Made by a program: the position numbers and the translations under genes. Below are positions 8,283 through 16,174 of a stretch of DNA of 64,000 nt, piece by piece. The stretch's first letter is position 1. The number at the start of each line of letters is the position of its first letter. Source of the stretch: Lysinibacillus pinottii (GTDB lineage Bacteria; Bacillota; Bacilli; Bacillales_A; Planococcaceae); contig NZ_JANTOO010000018.1 of assembly GCF_024753545.1 (NCBI RefSeq), positions 191,482-255,481 of the forward strand, read 5' to 3'. A model generated the notes under the pieces. The model searched no databases. It was not told the origin of the DNA and was given only the letters and a program-made list of their open reading frames with translations.

Positions 8283-9248
8283 ATGAAATTACTCGAAGAA
8301 GTACAGCTAAAGTTAGTTTCTAGTTTAAAAGGAAAAGACCTATTAACGTTGCTTGACTATACAAGTCAAGAAGTTAAAGAACTTATTGAATTAGCAACTC
8401 AGCTTAAAATGATTACCAAAGAGGGGAAATGTCCAAGATTACTAGAAGGCAAAACACTTGGTATGATCTTTGAAAAACATTCAACGCGTACTCGTATTTC
8501 CTTTGAAGTTGGTATGAATCAGCTAGGTGGAAAAAGTATGTTTATGCATGCACGTGACTTACAAATAGGCCGTGGTGAATCCATTTACGATACAGCACAT
8601 GTCTTATCAGGCTATTTGGATGGGATTATGATCCGAGCAAATTCCCACGCAATGGTGAAGGAACTAGCAGAGCATGCGGCTATTCCCGTCATCAATGGAT
8701 TAACAGATATTTATCATCCATGCCAAGCTTTAGCGGACTTAGAAACAATTGCAGAAAACAAAGGTTTTTTAAAGGGACTTAAAATTGCCTATGTAGGAGA
8801 TGGCAACAATGTAGCACATTCTTTAATAGTGGCTTCAGCACATGTTGGGATGAATGTAGCTGTGGCGACACCAGCAGGCTATGAATGTGATGCGGAAGTG
8901 ATCGCTAACGCACAAGCAATTGCCGCGGCAAATGGCAGTACAATTATGGTGACACATGACCCTGTGGAAGCTGTATTACAGGCAGATGTTGTTTATGCAG
9001 ATGTTTGGACTTCGATGGGCCAAGAGGAAGAAGCAGCAAAACGTTTGCAAGATTTTGCAGATTACCAAATCAATGATGAGCTTGTAGCATATGCGAAACC
9101 GAACTACATGTTCCTGCATTGCTTGCCAGCACATCGTGAGGAAGAAGTGGCAACATCTGTTATTGATGGCCCTAATTCTTACATTTTTGAGCAAGCTGAG
9201 AACAGACTTCATGCACAGAAAGCAGTTCTTGCATCAATTCTAGCGTAA
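8283..9248 (+). CDS. argF: Ornithine carbamoyltransferase
   Basis: Transfers a carbamoyl group to ornithine, giving citrulline. The ATG at 8283 follows AAGGAG by eight bases; the reading frame stays open upstream to 8142, but that extension overlaps the promoter and both ARG boxes and is not coding. The product is 321 residues. The carbamoyl-phosphate site HSTRTR is near residue 59, HPCQALADL near residue 145, and the ornithine loop HCLPAHR near 280. No other arg or arc gene is adjacent. ARG boxes that overlap the promoter suggest arginine repression and an anabolic role; a catabolic ArcB role cannot be excluded. Confidence 0.93.
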   Translation: MKLLEEVQLKLVSSLKGKDLLTLLDYTSQEVKELIELATQLKMITKEGKCPRLLEGKTLGMIFEKHSTRTRISFEVGMNQLGGKSMFMHARDLQIGRGESIYDTAHVLSGYLDGIMIRANSHAMVKELAEHAAIPVINGLTDIYHPCQALADLETIAENKGFLKGLKIAYVGDGNNVAHSLIVASAHVGMNVAVATPAGYECDAEVIANAQAIAAANGSTIMVTHDPVEAVLQADVVYADVWTSMGQEEEAAKRLQDFADYQINDELVAYAKPNYMFLHCLPAHREEEVATSVIDGPNSYIFEQAENRLHAQKAVLASILA

Positions 9249-9299
9249 GATTTGAACTATACTTTTCGAGTTGAAAAGTACAATAAATAGAGTTTATAT

Positions 9300-9446
9300 G
9301 CGCAACAGAGGGTGCCCATATGAATAACCTACAAGTGGCTGACAGACAGAGGGATGATCACCACGCGCGATGCTTGTTGTCAAGATGGATGGCTACATCG
9401 CTACATAGTCAAGTAACCTGGGAGACGCTGGGTTACTTTTTTCTTT
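9300..9446 (+). ncRNA. Candidate structured RNA or riboswitch, class unknown
   Basis: About 150 bases of GC-richer, foldable sequence lie in the 307 bp gap between argF and the LysR gene. GCGATG (9367-9372) pairs with CATCGC (9396-9401), enclosing a CTTG-TTGT-CAAG hairpin. A GTGG/CCAC pair lies just upstream. A strong intrinsic terminator follows: AAGTAACC / GGTTACTT plus a T-run, at 9411-9446. A weak promoter (TTGAAA at 9271, TTATAT/TATATG at 9294-9300) precedes it. No long coding frame exists. The sequence does not match the T-box, SAM, lysine, TPP, FMN, cobalamin or purine signatures that I know. It could be a riboswitch for the downstream LysR/sulfur cluster or a small RNA. Confidence 0.4.
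9411..9446 (+). terminator. Terminator at the end of the RNA candidate
   Basis: AAGTAACC / GGTTACTT stem with a 12-base loop, then a T-rich tail. Confidence 0.8.
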
Positions 9447-9555
9447 TGTATGGAGTGATAGAGGACTAAAAACTAAGTTTTCCTATAAAGCATAGAGAAT
9501 ATAAAAAATTATTTATATAATAGATTTAAATAAGGAGTGAAGGGATGGAACTCAC

Positions 9556-10452
9556 ATGAATATAGACCATATAGAGGCTTTTTTATATGTTGTCCATTAC
9601 AAGAGTACGCATAAGGCAGCCAACGCTTTGTTTCTTTCTCAACCGACGGTGACTGCACGCATCAAATCATTGGAGAGGGAGCTAGGGGTTGAATTATTTT
9701 ATCGAGAGGGACGAAGTGTAACATTATCAGATAAAGGCAAAGATTTCTTACCTTTCGCCACTCAAATCGTGCAAACATTTCAGCAAGGAAAGAAGCAATT
9801 GGAAAAGACACAGGAAACAGACGATGTATGTATTGGTGCAAATGGCGTAACAGCTCAGTATTTTTTAGCGGATGCGTTACCTAAATGGAAAGAACAATTT
9901 CCTAATTTGCGTTTTCAATTGGTGACAGGCTCAACAGCTATGCTATTAGAAAAATTGGAGAGTCACCAAATACATGTAGCTTTCATTCAGTATGTGCACA
10001 GAGAAGGAATATTCAACGAGTTATTATTAAAAAATGCAGTGAAACTTGTGAAGCATTGTGAACATCCTTTACCACAATATGAATGCATCGAGGCGAAAGA
10101 ATTGGTACAACAGAAAATGGTGTTTTTTGAGTGTGGAGCGTTTGATTGGAATTATGTGCATAAAATGTTCGAGGTAGAGGGTGTAGCAGCCAATATAGAG
10201 GTTCGAACAGATCATTTAGAAATCGCTAAGGCCTTCATTCGCACAAAAAACTATATTAGCTTTTTACCACAGCTTTGTGTCAAAAATGAGCTTGAAAGCG
10301 GCGAATTTGTTGAGGTAGATGTGAAGCATTTACTGGATATGAATCAACATATATTCCTAACTTATAAAAATAAAGATACATTGATTTCAGATTTTTGGGA
10401 GACAATTTGTCATACAGCGAAGGATTTTGAAAGGGGACAAATGATGGAGTGA
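9556..10452 (+). CDS. LysR-family transcriptional regulator (YtlI-like)
   Basis: The 298-residue regulator has an N-terminal winged helix-turn-helix (residues 1-60; HKAANALFLSQPTVTARIKSLERELG is the recognition region) and a C-terminal periplasmic-binding-like effector domain (about 88-290). It precedes a cluster that matches the Bacillus ytmI operon gene by gene, where the LysR activator YtlI controls uptake and breakdown of organic sulfur compounds. That role is inferred from context. The gap to the next gene (185 bp, 10453-10637) is AT-rich and presumably holds its binding site; I could not define one. Confidence 0.82.
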   Translation: MNIDHIEAFLYVVHYKSTHKAANALFLSQPTVTARIKSLERELGVELFYREGRSVTLSDKGKDFLPFATQIVQTFQQGKKQLEKTQETDDVCIGANGVTAQYFLADALPKWKEQFPNLRFQLVTGSTAMLLEKLESHQIHVAFIQYVHREGIFNELLLKNAVKLVKHCEHPLPQYECIEAKELVQQKMVFFECGAFDWNYVHKMFEVEGVAANIEVRTDHLEIAKAFIRTKNYISFLPQLCVKNELESGEFVEVDVKHLLDMNQHIFLTYKNKDTLISDFWETICHTAKDFERGQMME

Positions 10453-10637
10453 TAAAATTTTTTATGTAGCCGATAAATTTTTTCTATTACTTAACCTATT
10501 GCATATTGTCTGAATGAACTGTAATATCATTCTCAATCCAAATTTATTTATGAATGATCGTAAATAAATATTTTTTTAACTCGAAAACATACTTAACCAC
10601 TATGTTTAGTAAAAAATAAAAATAAGGAGGAATTGAT

Positions 10638-11966
10638 ATGGCTAGACAAGACAAAATTCGTTTGGGAGCAATTATTCACGGAGTAGGTGGTAATATTTCA
10701 AGCTGGCGTCATCCAAAGGTAGCGAGCAATCAAAGTGTCAACTTGCCTTTTTATATTCAGCAGGCTCAAAAAGCAGAGGAAGGGAAATTTGATGTTGCTT
10801 TTATTGCGGACGGCTTATTTATTAATGAAAAATCGATTCCTCATTTTTTAAATCGTTTTGAGCCTATTACGATATTATCGGCATTAGCATTAGCAACCAA
10901 TAATATAGGGCTAGTTGGAACGGTATCGACATCCTATAGCGAACCATTCACAGTGGCACGTCAATTTGCCTCTTTAGATCATATTAGTGCAGGGCGTGCA
11001 GGCTGGAATGTGGTAACTACTCCTTTAGAAAGTACAGCTTTGAACTACAATAAAACAATAGATCAACATCCTAGTCATGCAGAACGTTATCAAATCGCCG
11101 AAGAATATTTAGAGGTTGTTAAAGGATTATGGGACTCCTGGGAAGATGATGCATTTATTGCAGATGTCGAAAATGACCAATTTTTTGATCCAGAAAAATT
11201 ACACACGTTACATCATAAAGGGCAGTATTTTTCAGTCCAAGGTCCACTAAATATTGGGCGAACAAGGCAAGGCCAGCCAGTTATATTCCAAGCGGGTGCA
11301 TCTGATGCTGGGATTCGATTGGCTGCTAAGGATGCAGATGCCATTTTTACACATGGGACATCTATAGAAGAATCACAAAAGTTTTATAAAAGAGTAAAGA
11401 CTGAGGTTGCAGCATTTAAGCGAAATCCAGATGAAGTAAAGATTTTTCCGGGTATTTCTCCAATCATTGGCGATACAGTAGAGGAGGCAGAGGCAAAGTA
11501 TCAGGAAATCGTTGAATTAGTTTCCATTGACCGTGCTTTGGCTTATCTTGGTCGTTACTTCGATCATCATGATTTTACACAGTATGATGTGAATGCGCCG
11601 TTTCCAGAGCTGGGAGAAATTGGGTCAAATAGCTTTAGAAGTACGACTGATTATATTAAACGCTATGCTAAGCAGGAGGGGCTTACATTACGTCAAGTTG
11701 CTTTACGTGAGGCGACTCCGAAAACGGCATTTTTTGGGACGGCAGAGCAAGTGGCTGATCTTGTACAGGAATGGTTTGAGCAGGAGGCAGCAGATGGCTT
11801 CATAATCGGTGTAACGGTACCAGGTGCCTTAGAGGATTTTGTTGATAAAGTAGTACCGATATTACAAGCTAGAGGGCTTTATCGAGAAGACTATGAAGCT
11901 GATACATTGCGTGGAAATTTAGGATTGCCATTTAAGAAAAGTAGGTATATCAAACAGTCTGTTTAA
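10638..11966 (+). CDS. ytnJ: Flavin-dependent monooxygenase, NtaA/SnaA/YtnJ group
   Basis: A 442-residue FMN-reductase-dependent monooxygenase of the bacterial luciferase fold, in the NtaA/SnaA/DszA subgroup. Family hallmarks are SSWRHP near the N terminus, FDVAFIADGLF near residue 50, GRAGWNVVTT near 117 and the C-terminal DGFIIGVTVPGALEDFVDKVVPILQ. It probably oxidises an N- or S-substituted compound using reduced flavin and oxygen. In Bacillus the equivalent gene belongs to the ytmI sulfur operon and the N-acetyl-S-(alkyl)cysteine breakdown route, so a sulfur substrate is likely. The Shine-Dalgarno sequence is AAGGAGG. It is the first gene after LysR and heads the cluster. Confidence 0.88.
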   Translation: MARQDKIRLGAIIHGVGGNISSWRHPKVASNQSVNLPFYIQQAQKAEEGKFDVAFIADGLFINEKSIPHFLNRFEPITILSALALATNNIGLVGTVSTSYSEPFTVARQFASLDHISAGRAGWNVVTTPLESTALNYNKTIDQHPSHAERYQIAEEYLEVVKGLWDSWEDDAFIADVENDQFFDPEKLHTLHHKGQYFSVQGPLNIGRTRQGQPVIFQAGASDAGIRLAAKDADAIFTHGTSIEESQKFYKRVKTEVAAFKRNPDEVKIFPGISPIIGDTVEEAEAKYQEIVELVSIDRALAYLGRYFDHHDFTQYDVNAPFPELGEIGSNSFRSTTDYIKRYAKQEGLTLRQVALREATPKTAFFGTAEQVADLVQEWFEQEAADGFIIGVTVPGALEDFVDKVVPILQARGLYREDYEADTLRGNLGLPFKKSRYIKQSV

Positions 11967-12012
11967 AAACCTAGTAAATTTATTTGAATAAGTGAAATTA
12001 AGGAGGCTGTGT

Positions 12013-13026
12013 ATGAGTTATACATTAGGCATATTAGATCAAAGTCCAATTATGGATGGAGCTACAAATGAGCAAACATTACAAAAAACTGTCGCATTGG
12101 CACAGAATGCAGAGCAGTTAGGCTACTCTCGTTTTTGGGTATCGGAACATCATCATTCGGATGCACTAGCAGGGTCATCTCCCGAAGTATTAGTGTCCTA
12201 TTTACTTGCAAAAACCGCATCTATTCGTATTGGTTCTGGAGGAGTCATGCTCCAGCATTACAGTCCATACAAAGTAGCTGAAAATTTTCATGTCCTTTCA
12301 TCCTTAGAGCCGGGGCGTGTTGATTTAGGTGTTGGGAAGGCACCAGGTGGTTTACCGCTTTCTACAAAAGCCTTACAATATGGCACGCTCAATCAAGGCG
12401 AGGATTTTGAAAAGAGACTCACATTTTTACAGCAATTAATTGAACAAAATGTACCTACGGATCATGATCTTCATGGTGTGCAAGCCACACCTATCCCAAA
12501 AGTAAGTCCGGCACTATTCTTATTAGGGGCAAGTCCACAAAGTGCAGAACTTGCTGGAAGACTTGGTATTGCATTCGTCTTTGCACGATTTATTAATAGT
12601 GACAATGAATTACTAGCACAGGCGTCTAGTATTTATCGTGAACATCATCCTAAAGGCCACTTTGTGGTCTCAATCGCAGCTGTTGCAGCACCTACAAATA
12701 AAGAAGCAAAGGGACTGATAGAAGACCAAAAAATTACAAAAGTTCATTTAGCAAGCGGTAGGACGTTGACTCTACAATCCGTAGAGCTAGCAGAAAAATT
12801 TGGGCAGGAGTCTGGAGAGGAATATACGGTCAAACAATATGATGCGGATATTGTTTATGGATCACCAGAAGAAATTAAAAATCTACTTGATCATTTTCAC
12901 GTTCAATACCAAATAGATGAGTTCATTTTGCACACGCCTGTACGAAAGGAATTTGAACGGCAACGCTCCTTTGAACTTTTAAGTCCTATTCATTTAAAGT
13001 TGCAGCAACAAGTAACAGTAAGATAA
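12013..13026 (+). CDS. ytmO: Luciferase-like flavin monooxygenase (YtmO-like)
   Basis: A 337-residue LLM-class flavin oxidoreductase. ATG 12013 is seven bases after AAGGAGG; an in-frame GTG at 11992 lies upstream of that site and is rejected. Visible landmarks are LDQSPIMDG at the start, FWVSEHHHSDALAGSSPEVL near residue 40, and IRIGSGGVMLQHYSPYKVAENFHVL, the typical barrel strand. It corresponds to YtmO of the Bacillus sulfur operon, placed next to YtnJ and the glutaredoxin. A role as partner monooxygenase in oxidative cleavage of S-modified cysteines is inferred from context. Confidence 0.85.
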   Translation: MSYTLGILDQSPIMDGATNEQTLQKTVALAQNAEQLGYSRFWVSEHHHSDALAGSSPEVLVSYLLAKTASIRIGSGGVMLQHYSPYKVAENFHVLSSLEPGRVDLGVGKAPGGLPLSTKALQYGTLNQGEDFEKRLTFLQQLIEQNVPTDHDLHGVQATPIPKVSPALFLLGASPQSAELAGRLGIAFVFARFINSDNELLAQASSIYREHHPKGHFVVSIAAVAAPTNKEAKGLIEDQKITKVHLASGRTLTLQSVELAEKFGQESGEEYTVKQYDADIVYGSPEEIKNLLDHFHVQYQIDEFILHTPVRKEFERQRSFELLSPIHLKLQQQVTVR

Positions 13027-13038
13027 GGAGGAAAAATA

Positions 13039-13317
13039 ATGAGTGTGACTAGAGATATAATTGTTTGGTCAAAGCAGGGATGCAGCTATTGCGATGATAT
13101 AAAAGCGTATTTACAAGAACAGCACCTTCCTTATAAAACGGTAGATGTAACAAATCATGATTCATTTAGAGATATTCTTGACTTAAAATATGGTGTTCGT
13201 TACGTGCCCATTGTAGAAATTGGCTCGAGAGAAAGTGGTGTCTATAGAGCCATAACAGAAATTGGTTTAGAACACGTAAAGAATGCACTTGCCGTGAGCT
13301 TACCCTCACAAACATAG
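13039..13317 (+). CDS. ytnI: Glutaredoxin-family protein (YtnI-like)
   Basis: A 92-residue thioredoxin-fold protein with the redox motif CSYC at residues 14-17 and the cis-proline segment RYVPIVEIG near 56-64. Both cysteines are kept, so dithiol chemistry is possible. It lies 12 bp after the YtmO-like gene and 19 bp before the ABC binding protein, clearly in the same transcript. In Bacillus, YtnI has the same position in the ytmI operon. It may supply thiol reduction during use of disulfide or mixed sulfur sources. Confidence 0.85.
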   Translation: MSVTRDIIVWSKQGCSYCDDIKAYLQEQHLPYKTVDVTNHDSFRDILDLKYGVRYVPIVEIGSRESGVYRAITEIGLEHVKNALAVSLPSQT

Positions 13318-13336
13318 AAGAAGGAGAGGGAATTAT

Positions 13337-14155
13337 ATGAAAAAAATATTATTTTATATGCTACTTTTGCTGACGGCGCTTTTAACAGCATGTGTAGAAA
13401 AATCGGACGGAGATTCGAATGAACAAAAAACAGCGCAAGGAGGAGAAGATGTCCAAAAAATTATCGTTGGTACAGGTACACAGTTTCCAAATATTTGTTT
13501 TATAGATGAAAAAGGCAACTTAACCGGCTATGATGTGGAGCTAGTTCGAGCAATTGATGAAAAGTTACCTGAGTATGAATTTGACTTGAAAACAATGGAA
13601 TTTTCAAATTTATTACTAAGTTTAGAAACAAGAAAAATAGATTTCATCGCCCATCAAATGGAAGTTAATAGTGAACGAGAGGAAAAGTTTTTATTTAATA
13701 AAGAACCGTATAATGTTTTCCCATTAAAGGTGACAGTAAATGAAAAAAATAATGAGATCCAATCTATTGAAGATTTGAAAGGGAAAAACGTAAGTGTTTC
13801 GCCAACAAGTAACTCCGCTGTCTTTCTTGAAAAATATAATAAGGACCATCATTTAGGCGCGAATATCGTGTATTCTTCAGGTTCAGTCGATGTCAATAAT
13901 CAACTAGCAAGTGGCCGTATTGATGCCATTATTACGACACCCTTTGCCGTGAAATACTATAACGAAAGCAATGAAGCACAGCAAAAGGTTGTTGGGGATG
14001 CATTATTAAATTCGAAGGTTTATTTCTTATTAAATAAGGATGAGGTGAAGTTACAAGAGCGTTTAGATGAGGCTATTGTTGAGCTGAAGAAAGAGGGGGT
14101 TATTAGCAAACTAAGTAAAAAATGGTTAGGTGATGATTATACAGTAGACTTCTAA
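13337..14155 (+). CDS. Amino-acid ABC transporter substrate-binding lipoprotein (TcyJ/TcyK-like)
   Basis: An extracellular solute-binding protein of family 3, 272 residues. The lipobox LLTAC puts the lipid-modified cysteine at residue 19. The mature domain shows the family patterns GTGTQFPNICFIDEKGNLTGYDVELV and RKIDFIAHQM. The nearest functional analogues are the L-cystine/S-compound binders TcyJ and TcyK. Only one binding protein is encoded here, against two in Bacillus subtilis. It is co-transcribed with the permeases that follow. Confidence 0.88.
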   Translation: MKKILFYMLLLLTALLTACVEKSDGDSNEQKTAQGGEDVQKIIVGTGTQFPNICFIDEKGNLTGYDVELVRAIDEKLPEYEFDLKTMEFSNLLLSLETRKIDFIAHQMEVNSEREEKFLFNKEPYNVFPLKVTVNEKNNEIQSIEDLKGKNVSVSPTSNSAVFLEKYNKDHHLGANIVYSSGSVDVNNQLASGRIDAIITTPFAVKYYNESNEAQQKVVGDALLNSKVYFLLNKDEVKLQERLDEAIVELKKEGVISKLSKKWLGDDYTVDF

Positions 14156-14179
14156 CAATCAAGGAAGGAAGAAAGAGGC

Positions 14180-14884
14180 ATGGATAATAATCTTGATTTT
14201 GTACTCATTGCGAAAGTACTTCCAACATTGCTTCAGTATTTACCAGTAACTGCAGAAATACTAGTGTTCTCCATAATTTTTGGTATAGTGCTAGGAATTA
14301 TGCTAGCAATACCAAAGCTTTTAAACGTAGCGCTATTAAAGCAAATTATTACAATTTATATTTCATTTATTCGTGGCACACCAATCTTAGTGCAATTGTT
14401 TTTAGTGTTTTATGGAGTACCAGCACTCCTAAAGTTCATTCATATTGATGTTACTCGATTGGATGCTATGTATTTTGTCATTATTACGTATACACTGAGC
14501 AATGCGGCAGCCTTTGCTGAAATATTTCGTGCAGCCATATTAACTGTTGATCGTGGGCAAATAGAAGCAGCCTTTTCCGTGGGCTTAAACGGGCCTCAAG
14601 CCTTTTTGCGAATTGTTTTCCCTCAAGCAATCCGCGTTGCTTTTCCAAATATAGCGAACACCATGATTAGTTCATTAAAAGATACCTCACTCGCTTTTTC
14701 TATAGGTGTAATGGATATGGTTGGGCGCGGAGAGACTTTAATTGCGTCCACAACACGGGCTTTTGAAATATATGTGGCATTATCGATCGTTTACTTTGCG
14801 ATTGTCATAATTCTTGAAAAAATATTCAAATTCAATGAACGTTATTTCAATCGCTATATGCCAAAAGAAGTTGAAACTTATTAG
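14180..14884 (+). CDS. Amino-acid ABC transporter permease (TcyL-like)
   Basis: A 234-residue HisM/GlnP-type permease with about five membrane helices. The cytoplasmic EAA loop that docks the ATPase reads IEAAFSVGLNGPQAFLRIVFPQA, near residues 132-154. IRGTPILVQLFLVFYG near 64-79 is the usual polar amino acid permease segment. It forms a heterodimer with the next gene product. No ATPase gene is found in the cluster. Confidence 0.9.
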   Translation: MDNNLDFVLIAKVLPTLLQYLPVTAEILVFSIIFGIVLGIMLAIPKLLNVALLKQIITIYISFIRGTPILVQLFLVFYGVPALLKFIHIDVTRLDAMYFVIITYTLSNAAAFAEIFRAAILTVDRGQIEAAFSVGLNGPQAFLRIVFPQAIRVAFPNIANTMISSLKDTSLAFSIGVMDMVGRGETLIASTTRAFEIYVALSIVYFAIVIILEKIFKFNERYFNRYMPKEVETY

Positions 14885-14895
14885 GGGGATGTGCT

Positions 14896-15603
14896 ATGAC
14901 CATTGATATTGTATTTGTGATGGAGGCTTTACGAGAAATTAGTAAAGTAATACCGCTAACACTATTCATGACATTTACCCCAGTTTTTTTGGGTATTGTA
15001 ATTGGAATTATGGTAGCCTTTGTACGGATAAAACAAATAAAATTTTTGACGCCCTTCTTAAATTTTTATGTTTCCTTTTTCAGAGGCACACCTATTATTA
15101 TGCATATCATGCTTGTTGATTTTGGATTACCCATGCTAGTGGATGGTGTGGTAAATACTTTTCACTTATCATTTCAATCCAGTTCAATTCCTATATTATT
15201 TTTTGTAATACTTGCATTCACATTCAGTGCAGGGGCATATGCATCGGAAATTATTCGCTCTGGTATTTTAAGTGTCCCCAAAGGGCAATTAGAAGCGGCA
15301 TATGCAATAGGTTTAACATTTACACAAGCAATGCGACGGTATGTTTTACCACAAGCATTTGGTAAGTCAATTCCTAACTTTACTAATGTCTTTATTGGTT
15401 TTTTACATGCCACATCATTAGCTTTTTTTCTGTCCATCAAAGAATTGACAGGAGTGGCGAACATTGTTGCTTCTGTGAACTTGAAATTTTTAGAGGCTTT
15501 CATTGCGGTTGGTATCATTTATTGGGGGATTTCGATTATTACAGAATCGATCTCACATCGTATTGAAAAAAGAGTAATGGCCTATAGTAAAAGTGGGCTT
15601 TAG
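14896..15603 (+). CDS. Amino-acid ABC transporter permease (TcyM-like)
   Basis: A 235-residue second permease subunit. The FRGTPIIMHIMLVDFG segment and the EAA loop LEAAYAIGLTFTQAMRRYVLPQA are intact. It starts 12 bp after its partner. Together the binding protein and two permeases would import cystine or a related sulfur amino acid derivative, but they need an ATPase encoded elsewhere. Confidence 0.9.
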   Translation: MTIDIVFVMEALREISKVIPLTLFMTFTPVFLGIVIGIMVAFVRIKQIKFLTPFLNFYVSFFRGTPIIMHIMLVDFGLPMLVDGVVNTFHLSFQSSSIPILFFVILAFTFSAGAYASEIIRSGILSVPKGQLEAAYAIGLTFTQAMRRYVLPQAFGKSIPNFTNVFIGFLHATSLAFFLSIKELTGVANIVASVNLKFLEAFIAVGIIYWGISIITESISHRIEKRVMAYSKSGL

Positions 15604-15620
15604 TTGAAAGGGGAAAATAT

Positions 15621-16133
15621 ATGACAACAGCGGAAATTGTTATTGAACATTTACAAGAGGAAGAGTATGCAGATTATCGTAAGGTTTTAGTAGAAAGCTA
15701 TGGGCAATATGAAAAGGATTATAAGGACCCAGAGCAATGGGCGTCCTATTTAAATGATATTCGAGCATCCGTTGGCAATCCAAACGCCGAAACTATTCTA
15801 ATAGCAAGGAGAGGGGATGAGATTTTAGGGGGACTGCAATTATTTACCGATGCAGAGAAAGCATATGGGCTGCCAGAGCTTAATATACAATCGACCATCG
15901 TTCGTTTATTGGGGGTTCATCCAAAAGGAAGAGGGCAGGGAGTTGCTAAGAAATTATTGCATGAAAGCTTTGCCTTTGCAAGAAAGAGACAGGATCAGGC
16001 ACTATACTTGCATTCAGGAGATATTATGCAGGCTGCTATTAATCTTTATTTATCTTTAGGTTTTGTAAGAGACGAGTCAAAGGAATTTTATAAGGGAGAT
16101 ATATTAGTAAAGAGCTTCCGCTATGATTTATAA
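15621..16133 (+). CDS. GNAT-family N-acetyltransferase (YtmI-like position)
   Basis: The 170-residue protein has a GNAT fold; the acetyl-CoA loop is visible as VHPKGRGQGVAKKLL near residues 96-110, and ALYLHSGDIMQAAINLYLSLGFVRD is the usual C-terminal motif. It starts 18 bp after the second permease, as last gene of the cluster, before the convergent terminator. In the Bacillus ytmI operon a GNAT enzyme acetylates S-modified cysteine, and the same job is inferred here. Sequence identity to YtmI itself was not established. Confidence 0.82.
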   Translation: MTTAEIVIEHLQEEEYADYRKVLVESYGQYEKDYKDPEQWASYLNDIRASVGNPNAETILIARRGDEILGGLQLFTDAEKAYGLPELNIQSTIVRLLGVHPKGRGQGVAKKLLHESFAFARKRQDQALYLHSGDIMQAAINLYLSLGFVRDESKEFYKGDILVKSFRYDL

Positions 16134-16134
16134 A

Positions 16135-16170
16135 TAAAAACCGCTGATTGTTGGAATCGGCGGTTTGTTT
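16135..16170. terminator. Convergent terminator between the GNAT gene and the FAD oxidase gene
   Basis: AAACCGC...GCGGTTT-type stem (CCGCTGATT paired with AATCGGCGG) with A-rich and T-rich flanks, so it can serve both strands. Confidence 0.8.
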
Positions 16171-16174
16171 ATGG

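Noticed and set aside
9258..9282. ACTTTTC/GAAAAGT inverted repeat after argF as a terminator
   Set aside because: No T-run follows the stem, so it was not listed as a terminator.
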